Assembly: GCF_001440545.1 (NCBI RefSeq)
Contig: NZ_LKHP01000017.1
Span: 1-35,236, forward strand
DNA length: 35,236 nt
Direction of reading: 5' to 3'
Source: Caloramator mitchellensis
GTDB lineage: Bacteria; Bacillota; Clostridia; Clostridiales; Caloramatoraceae
In this document: positions 30,152 to 35,236 of the stretch, one piece after another
Layout of the letters: every line of letters starts with the position of its first letter
Position numbering within the stretch: position 1 is the stretch's first letter
Translations under genes and position numbers: made by a program
Notes under the pieces: generated by a model
The model's database searches: none
Told to the model about the DNA's origin: nothing
What the model saw: only the letters and a program-made list of their open reading frames with translations

Positions 30152-31729
30152 TTGAAACAAACAACGCAAACAATTAAAGATGCAATGAAAGGCATTTCTA
30201 GATATATAACATGCAAGGTTATATTTGACTTTACTGATGTTACTATTCTTGATGATAATAAAACACTCTCAACCTCTGATAATAACAGCATAACTGATTC
30301 AACTCAAATAATAAATAAAAATCGTGATAGAGCATATAAAATAGCAACGTTTGAGAAAGATAAGTTTAAATTAGATGGCAGTTACAGAATACCATCATCA
30401 AATGCTAATGATAATGGGGAGCAAGGTTGGTGGAGCTCGTTTGTTTGTGATAGTGAAGGTAATTTTAGCGCACCACCAACAATTCAAATAGTATTTGATA
30501 ATATTCACTCAATTCCAGCTTTGACGATAACATTCGATACTTTAGAAAATGAATATGCAACTGATTTTGAAGTAATGGTATATGATGCAACTGATATTTT
30601 AATCGAAAATCAACATATACAAGCCAATGATAAAACTCAAGTTCTTATATTGGGTAACTTTTATCAATTTAAAAAGATTGTTTTAAAGATTAATAAATGG
30701 AATAAGCCTTATAGATTTTCAAAGGTTACAGAAATAGATTTTGGAGTTTTAAAAACTTATGATGATACACAATTAATCAAGGCAAGTTTAATAGATGAAG
30801 TTAATTTATTAAATGAAACATTACCAGCAAGTGAATTTAGTTTTACAATTGATAATTCTAATAATGAATTTAACTTATTAAATCCTGATAGTGCTTATAA
30901 ATTCTTGCAGGAACGTCAGCAAGTAACTGTCTATATGGGAATTGAAGCTAATGGACAAATAAGCTATTACAAAATAGGGACTTATTATTTAACAGAGTGG
31001 AAAACTGAACAATCAAGCTTTACATTTACCTTTGTTGCACGTTCAATTATTGATACGCTGTTAAGATATGATTATGAAAGCGTAATGCCAAGAACAACAA
31101 ATCTATATAACATAGCAGTTGAAATACTAAACACAGCAGGAATAACCGATTATGAAATAGATACAAGATTACAGCAAATATCAACATTAGGATTAATGGA
31201 AAAAACAAATTGTAGAGATGCTTTACTTATGGTATTACAAGCAGGGAGATCATATTGTTATACCGACTCTAATGGAAAAATTCATATAGTGCAAGATACA
31301 ACTGATTTAAACAACGCAGTTGACTCAATAGAACTTCAAAATATGTATTCCGAGCCTGAAATATCTCTATCAAAAGCAATAAAAAGGGTTAAAGTAAGCT
31401 ATTTTATAGATTTAGAAACAAAAACAGATGTAATAGTTGAAAATGAACTTATAGAAAAAGGTGAGATTTATCCACTAGAGGGGAATACCCTTATAAATAC
31501 TGAAGAACACGCTATTGATGTTGCTAATTGGTTAATGAAATGGTTAAAACGCAGAGCAGTATATAGTGTAAATTGGCGACAAAATTACTTGTTAGATTTA
31601 TTAGATGTCGTAACTATTGAAAATAGATTTAACAATAAAAACGCAGTAATTTACAAGCAAGAACTTAATTATCAAGGATATTTAAGCGGAAGAACAGAGG
31701 CCAGAGGTGATATAAATGTCATGGCTTGA
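30152..31729 (+). CDS. Large tail tip / baseplate protein
   Basis: About 525 residues. The N-terminal third (about 80-200) has a beta-sandwich, discoidin-like look (PPTIQIVFDNIHSIPALTITFDTL). The middle (LLNETLPASEFSFTIDNSNNEFN, TVYMGI, GTYYLTEWKTE) is typical of phage tail proteins at the tip. Starts at GTG 30143, GTG 30149 and TTG 30152 are in frame; TTG 30152 has the best-spaced AGGTGA. May contact host sugar. Confidence 0.75.
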   Translation: MKQTTQTIKDAMKGISRYITCKVIFDFTDVTILDDNKTLSTSDNNSITDSTQIINKNRDRAYKIATFEKDKFKLDGSYRIPSSNANDNGEQGWWSSFVCDSEGNFSAPPTIQIVFDNIHSIPALTITFDTLENEYATDFEVMVYDATDILIENQHIQANDKTQVLILGNFYQFKKIVLKINKWNKPYRFSKVTEIDFGVLKTYDDTQLIKASLIDEVNLLNETLPASEFSFTIDNSNNEFNLLNPDSAYKFLQERQQVTVYMGIEANGQISYYKIGTYYLTEWKTEQSSFTFTFVARSIIDTLLRYDYESVMPRTTNLYNIAVEILNTAGITDYEIDTRLQQISTLGLMEKTNCRDALLMVLQAGRSYCYTDSNGKIHIVQDTTDLNNAVDSIELQNMYSEPEISLSKAIKRVKVSYFIDLETKTDVIVENELIEKGEIYPLEGNTLINTEEHAIDVANWLMKWLKRRAVYSVNWRQNYLLDLLDVVTIENRFNNKNAVIYKQELNYQGYLSGRTEARGDINVMA

Positions 31730-32129
31730 GCCGAAGATAAATTGGACAAGCGAAGATTATTATAATGCAGAAGATTTGAATAGAGTTGAAAATAATATCA
31801 AGGAACTTGAAACTATATTTAAGACTTTAAACCCTAATTTTACTTTATTCGATAATGTTGTTACAAATCGTAATTATGCACATATTGAGTTTGTGGAAAG
31901 CTTAAATAGAATAGAAGATTTAATAAATTCAATAAGAAACGCATTTACAACGACACCAAATTTTATAGAGCCTAAAACAAATTGGCAACATTTAGACAGC
32001 TTTAGTTATATAGACGCAAATAGGTTAGAACAGAATTTAAAGGATTTATATGAGTATATCAACAAGGCGATAGACAATTTACAGTATTGTGGAACTGTCA
32101 ACTGTGGTGATGATACAAGAATTTTTTAA
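31716..32129 (+). CDS. Tail protein with an internal duplication
   Basis: 137 residues with two similar units: WLEPKINWTSEDYYNAEDLNRVENNIKEL (about 3-31) and FIEPKTNWQHLDSFSYIDANRLEQNLKDL (about 87-115). This is typical of small tail tip proteins near the fibre genes. Overlaps the upstream gene by 14 bases. Function inferred from context. Confidence 0.65.
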   Translation: MSWLEPKINWTSEDYYNAEDLNRVENNIKELETIFKTLNPNFTLFDNVVTNRNYAHIEFVESLNRIEDLINSIRNAFTTTPNFIEPKTNWQHLDSFSYIDANRLEQNLKDLYEYINKAIDNLQYCGTVNCGDDTRIF

Positions 32130-32143
32130 AGTGAGGTGGCAAA

Positions 32144-32557
32144 ATGTATAATAAAACTTTATGGAAAGATAGAATAGTTGAAAAACCTCGCACTTATCAG
32201 GTTCAAAATAATTCTGATGGGACTATAACACTCATTCCAACCGAGGGGACAATAGTTGAAGCAGGGACACCTATTACAGCTTATAATCTCAATAAAATTG
32301 AAGATGGTATTTATAGGGCAAGACATTTATTTGTTGATAGTATAGACGGGACTATTCAATATCCTACTTATGATGGTGAGGGAAACATAACAAAAATAGA
32401 GCATAAAGACGCTCAAAATAACATTTTAAGGACAGATACATTTACCTACACACCTACTTTAATCACAGAAACAAGGACATTAAACACAGGTGAAACATTG
32501 ACATTAAAATATCATTTTGACGCAAACGGAAATTATTTAAGAACGGAGGTAATATAA
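32144..32557 (+). CDS. Tail fibre-region structural protein
   Basis: 137 residues. MYNKTLWKDRIVEKPRTYQV and the GTPITAYNLNKIEDGIYRA segment are typical of phage baseplate/fibre-region proteins, followed by a beta-rich RHS-like YDGEGNITKIEH stretch. Likely part of the receptor-binding tip. Confidence 0.65.
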   Translation: MYNKTLWKDRIVEKPRTYQVQNNSDGTITLIPTEGTIVEAGTPITAYNLNKIEDGIYRARHLFVDSIDGTIQYPTYDGEGNITKIEHKDAQNNILRTDTFTYTPTLITETRTLNTGETLTLKYHFDANGNYLRTEVI

Positions 32558-32559
32558 AC

Positions 32560-33141
32560 ATGGACGCAATTGTATTAGGGAAAATTAATCAATTAAAATC
32601 AGATTTATTATATGAAAAGTTCATACCTGTCAATAAGACTATAAATGTTTCAGGGACAACAACAAATTTTGTCGAAGTTGTAAATATTACAGGTAGTGGC
32701 TTTATAAGTGAGGCAATAGCAGTTAGGCATACTTTTGGTGCAGGTCAACAAAAAGGGGGATTTTTACAAATAACCATTGACAATGTTTTGATGTTAGCAG
32801 TTAATTTTATATCTTATGTAGACCCTGGTGGTTCTACTAAATATTATGGTGTGTCAGGATTTGCAACTAAAGATTATATTTATTCTGCGAATGGTTATAG
32901 TGGGGTATATAATACAATATACCAATCGAGCTATCAAAATACGCATACCTTTAAAGAAATTGAACCCCTACCTTATACAGAAACTCCAAATTTAAGTATA
33001 TCACTGAACTCATATGGAGCAATTTGTTCGTTTTCATTCCCATTATTTTTCAAAAATTCTCTAAAAATTAAAGTCAAAGCCTTAAACAGTGATTCATCAG
33101 CACCAATCTATGTTGAACTTAGAGGAGGGTTAAAAGTATGA
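32560..33141 (+). CDS. Candidate receptor-binding tail protein
   Basis: 193 residues. A short helical start (MDAIVLGKINQLKSDLL) is followed by a beta-rich body with many Gly, Ser, Tyr and aromatic residues, as in receptor-binding heads. It is the last larger gene before the XkdX-like gene. No sequence family is recognised; host-binding is inferred from place and composition. Confidence 0.6.
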   Translation: MDAIVLGKINQLKSDLLYEKFIPVNKTINVSGTTTNFVEVVNITGSGFISEAIAVRHTFGAGQQKGGFLQITIDNVLMLAVNFISYVDPGGSTKYYGVSGFATKDYIYSANGYSGVYNTIYQSSYQNTHTFKEIEPLPYTETPNLSISLNSYGAICSFSFPLFFKNSLKIKVKALNSDSSAPIYVELRGGLKV

Positions 33142-33335
33142 TAAAGAATAAATATATTGAAGGAGATTACGAAATTATAGAATATGAAAATGGTGCAATT
33201 GTAAAAACTTTAATCACTAATACAGAAAATACTCAAATTATTCCTCAAAAACAAATTACAATAGAAGAACTAAACGCTAAAATAGACGACTTAACCTTAC
33301 TAATTCTTGCCCAGCAAGGGGTGATTGAACAATGA
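33138..33335 (+). CDS. Small tail-region protein
   Basis: 65 residues: YEIIEYENGAIVKTL, then a helical tail (ITIEELNAKIDDLTLLILAQQGVIEQ). Overlaps the upstream gene by four bases and the XkdX-like ATG by four. Proteins of this kind often precede XkdX. Function unknown. Confidence 0.6.
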   Translation: MIKNKYIEGDYEIIEYENGAIVKTLITNTENTQIIPQKQITIEELNAKIDDLTLLILAQQGVIEQ

Positions 33336-33460
33336 CACTTTTAGCAAGAAAATGTATTGAGTTAATTGAGGCAGGAAAATTGACAATCGATAAAATAATT
33401 AATCAACAAGTTAAAGCAGAGGTAGAACAATATTTTGCTGAAAAGGAAAGTAGTCAATAA
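33332..33460 (+). CDS. XkdX-like small protein
   Basis: 42 residues (MTLLARKCIELIEAGKLTID) matching the short XkdX family that closes PBSX-type tail operons. ATG overlaps the upstream TGA. A terminator follows, ending the tail block. Confidence 0.7.
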   Translation: MTLLARKCIELIEAGKLTIDKIINQQVKAEVEQYFAEKESSQ

Positions 33461-33478
33461 AACATAAATTTTATTTAT

Positions 33479-33513
33479 GGGCTATTTTACAGATAATAGT
33501 CCCTTTTCTTTTT
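33479..33513 (+). terminator. Terminator between tail and lysis genes
   Basis: GGGCTATT (33479-33486) pairs with AATAG-T-CCC (33495-33503) with one bulged base, followed by TTTTCTTTTT. It separates the tail operon from the lysis genes. Confidence 0.75.
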
Positions 33514-33545
33514 CACAAATTGGGTGAGTATATCGGAGGTGCAAC

Positions 33546-33848
33546 ATGAATGAAGAAAAGTGCATTGAGCAAAGAAGGTTTGAAAGCATTGAAAAAGACA
33601 TTCAAGAAATAAAAGCGACTATTTCGATTCATGCTAAAGAAATTTCAGACTTAAAGGAAGGACAAGCTGAAACAAGGGTTTATGTTAAGCAGATATTCAA
33701 TAGATTAGACGAATTAAAAGAAATGTTTGAGTTGTTTACAACGACTAAAGACAATACAGAAGATAAATGGTTGAAAGTAGCTTTAGAACTTATAAAAGCA
33801 ATTGGACTTGTAGCAGGAGTAGTAGCAGGAATAAAAATATTAAAGTAG
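33546..33848 (+). CDS. xhlA: XhlA-like membrane lysis protein
   Basis: 100 residues. A long coiled coil (about 10-70) precedes one C-terminal membrane segment (LIKAIGLVAGVVAGIKIL). This is the XhlA layout; XhlA acts with the holin XhlB to let the amidase reach the wall. GGAGG before the ATG. Confidence 0.8.
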   Translation: MNEEKCIEQRRFESIEKDIQEIKATISIHAKEISDLKEGQAETRVYVKQIFNRLDELKEMFELFTTTKDNTEDKWLKVALELIKAIGLVAGVVAGIKILK

Positions 33849-33856
33849 GTGAAGAA

Positions 33857-34639
33857 ATGCAAAAGCAGGGTAAATTTATTCTTATGAATAGAGATGAGTT
33901 TAAGGATTACATTTTAAAATTAAAGGTCAACAGAAAAATATTTTTAATTCAAAATCACCACACCTATATACCAAATTATAAACACTTTAAGAATAATCAC
34001 TTTACATTGCTTAAGGGAATGGAAAGGAGCCATCTTAAAAGAGGGTTTGAGGAAATAGGTCAAAATATAACCATTTTTCCTGATGGGCTGATTGCAATTT
34101 GCAGGCCATTAGAGGAAGCACCAGCAGGCATTAAGGGAGCTAATAGCACTGGAATTTGTATTGAAAACGTTGGTAACTTTGATGTTGGTGGAGATAAAAT
34201 GAGCGAGGAACAGAAAAAGAGCATTGTCTTTGTAAATGCTGTTCTTTGTAAGAAGTTTAAATTAACTCCTAGCATAAATACAATTGTATATCATCACTGG
34301 TATGACCTTGCAACTGGTAAGAGGACAAATGGAGCAGGAACTACTAAATCCTGCCCGGGAACTAATTTCTTTGGAGGAAATACAGTTGAAGCTGCGAATA
34401 AGTATTTTATACCTTTGATTAAAAAAGAATTAGAACTATTAAATGAAGCAATAACACAAATTAAGAAAGGGCAAGTCTTAGCGATAACTTTGAACCTTAG
34501 AGAGCAACCTTCAACGACATCAAAGATTGTTGGAACATATAAAAGAGACGATATGGTGCAAATATTGGACGAAAAAGAAGGTTGGTATAGAACAAGCAAA
34601 GGCTGGGTTTGCAAGGATTATGTGAAGGTGATAGGATGA
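33857..34639 (+). CDS. N-acetylmuramoyl-L-alanine amidase endolysin with SH3 domain
   Basis: 260 residues. Amidase_2 domain (about 25-190): zinc ligands H34 or H35 in QNHHT, H146/H147 in YHHWYD and C166 in KSCPG. SH3 domain (about 207-260; LNLREQPSTTSKIVGTY to GWVCKDYVKV) binds wall. It cuts the lactyl-peptide amide bond of peptidoglycan in lysis. ATG 33857 has AGGTGAAG; earlier in-frame ATGs overlap XhlA and lack sites. Confidence 0.9.
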   Translation: MQKQGKFILMNRDEFKDYILKLKVNRKIFLIQNHHTYIPNYKHFKNNHFTLLKGMERSHLKRGFEEIGQNITIFPDGLIAICRPLEEAPAGIKGANSTGICIENVGNFDVGGDKMSEEQKKSIVFVNAVLCKKFKLTPSINTIVYHHWYDLATGKRTNGAGTTKSCPGTNFFGGNTVEAANKYFIPLIKKELELLNEAITQIKKGQVLAITLNLREQPSTTSKIVGTYKRDDMVQILDEKEGWYRTSKGWVCKDYVKVIG

Positions 34640-34773
34640 ATGAAGCATTAGAATTATTTGGAGAAGTTCGTAGCTTTACGCAGAAAGAGGCTGAACTATA
34701 TGAAAAATCTCTTGCCAATTTATATATAGAGGCAGGAGATAATTTTTTTGATGATTTAAAGGAGGAGAAATAA
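34636..34773 (+). CDS. Small acidic protein between endolysin and holin
   Basis: 45 residues, MNEALELFGEVRSFTQKEAEL and on, helical and acidic, with no membrane segment. ATG overlaps the endolysin stop; its end carries the holin ribosome site. Function unknown; lysis timing is possible but not shown. Confidence 0.5.
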   Translation: MNEALELFGEVRSFTQKEAELYEKSLANLYIEAGDNFFDDLKEEK

Positions 34774-34775
34774 AT

Positions 34776-34976
34776 ATGAATTGGAAGGCAAGATTAAGGA
34801 ATAAGGCATTTTGGCTTAGCTTTTCAGCTTTAGTTGTATTGATAGCGAAAACATTCAAGCTTTTTGAAGTCCCAGAAGATTGGGAAACAACAGTAAATAC
34901 TGCTTTAAGTTTGTTGGTTGCAATGGGTGTGCTTATGGACCCAACAACACCCGGGATAACTGATAAAGAAGAATAA
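34776..34976 (+). CDS. PhiLC3-family holin
   Basis: 66 residues. WKARLRNKAFWLSFSALVVLIAKTF gives a first membrane segment, and TALSLLVAMGVLMDPTTPGITD is the typical PhiLC3 holin end with its DPTTPG motif. Forms membrane lesions that free the endolysin. AAAGGAGGAG before the ATG. Confidence 0.88.
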   Translation: MNWKARLRNKAFWLSFSALVVLIAKTFKLFEVPEDWETTVNTALSLLVAMGVLMDPTTPGITDKEE

Positions 34977-35019
34977 AAATAAAGGACTTGCAGGATAAAA
35001 ACCTACCCTCCTTAACAAT

Positions 35020-35060
35020 AAAGGTGTGGTTTAAATGACCATGCCTTTTTTATTTTTATA
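35020..35060 (+). terminator. Terminator after the lysis genes
   Basis: AAAGGTGTGGT (35020-35030) pairs with ACCATGCCTTT (35038-35048) with two G-T pairs, then a T-rich tail. Confidence 0.7.
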
Positions 35061-35083
35061 AAAATATTAAGGAGGAGTTTTTT

Positions 35084-35236
35084 ATGAATGGATATGTTTA
35101 TATCATAGAAAAAGAAGATGGTAGTATAAAAATAGGTAGAAGTATTAACCCAAAAACACGATTAAGTTTTTTAGAAACTCAGGGTGGTTTTAATATAAAA
35201 CGGAAGTATATTAGCCCAATGTGTGGTAACTCTAAT
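35084..35236 (+). CDS. GIY-YIG/T5orf172-like protein, 5' fragment
   Basis: 51 residues to the window edge, in frame. YVYIIEKEDGSIKIGRSINPKTRL matches the start of the T5orf172/MUG113-type GIY-YIG families: Y-I, then KIGRS-NP--R. These are phage or mobile nucleases or DNA-binding proteins. GGAGGAG before the ATG. It follows the lysis cassette, a common cargo position. The rest is outside the window. Confidence 0.7.
   Translation, partial: MNGYVYIIEKEDGSIKIGRSINPKTRLSFLETQGGFNIKRKYISPMCGNSN

Noticed and set aside
1-35236. CRISPR arrays, tRNA or rRNA genes, transposases
   Set aside because: None seen: the repeats found are iterons or operators, not spacer arrays, and no tRNA cloverleaf or transposase frame was recognised.

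Overview
The window is most of a temperate siphovirus-type prophage from a low-GC, AT-rich Bacillota (Clostridia-like) host. Signs of this are strong AGGAGG ribosome sites, TTG and GTG starts, an SPP1/PBSX-like head module, a PhiLC3-type holin with XhlA, and a large serine recombinase. Both ends are cut: the recombinase runs off the left edge and a GIY-YIG-like gene runs off the right. No att site can be assigned. The species cannot be named from sequence alone.

Layout. 1-4943 (minus strand): lysogeny module with a large serine integrase, a solo HsdR-N-type PD-(D/E)XK protein, an ImmA-like protease, a zinc-ribbon/TPR protein and a CI-like repressor. 4944-5107: divergent switch with three related 18-bp operators. 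5108-14068 (plus): early operon with a Cro-like protein, many small proteins, a Com-like zinc finger, an Erf/Rad52-like annealing candidate, a LysM/YneA-like membrane protein, Rha, a replication initiator carrying iterons and an AT-rich tract (probable origin), SSB, MazG-like and Hjc-like enzymes, and an ArpU/RinA-like late regulator. 14069-14425: regulatory gap with GAGAC repeats, a structured RNA candidate and a terminator. 14426-15783: toxin-antitoxin cargo, an MqsR-like toxin with an apparent AUU start and an MqsA-like antitoxin fused to a Panacea domain. 15837-25961: packaging, head and tail genes. 25962-26708: minus-strand secreted moron. 26798-33460: tape measure, tail tip and fibre genes. 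33546-34976: XhlA, amidase and holin. 35084 onward: start of a GIY-YIG-like protein.

How it works together. CI and Cro compete at the three operators. The right promoter drives the early operon through replication to the late regulator, which probably acts at the GAGAC repeats to start late transcription. Several genes look like lysogen-expressed cargo: the HsdR-N protein, the minus-strand gene at 5551-5874, the MqsR/MqsA-Panacea pair and the secreted protein at 25962-26708.

The most interesting items are the MuF head protein with a C-terminal Ntox50-like toxin domain followed by an 80-aa candidate immunity gene, the AUU-started toxin with its Panacea antitoxin, the iteron origin inside the initiator gene, the structured RNAs at 14148-14220 and 20939-21008, the integrase leader that contains a terminator, two hairpins that bury ribosome binding sites, and a clear -1 frameshift in the tail chaperones.
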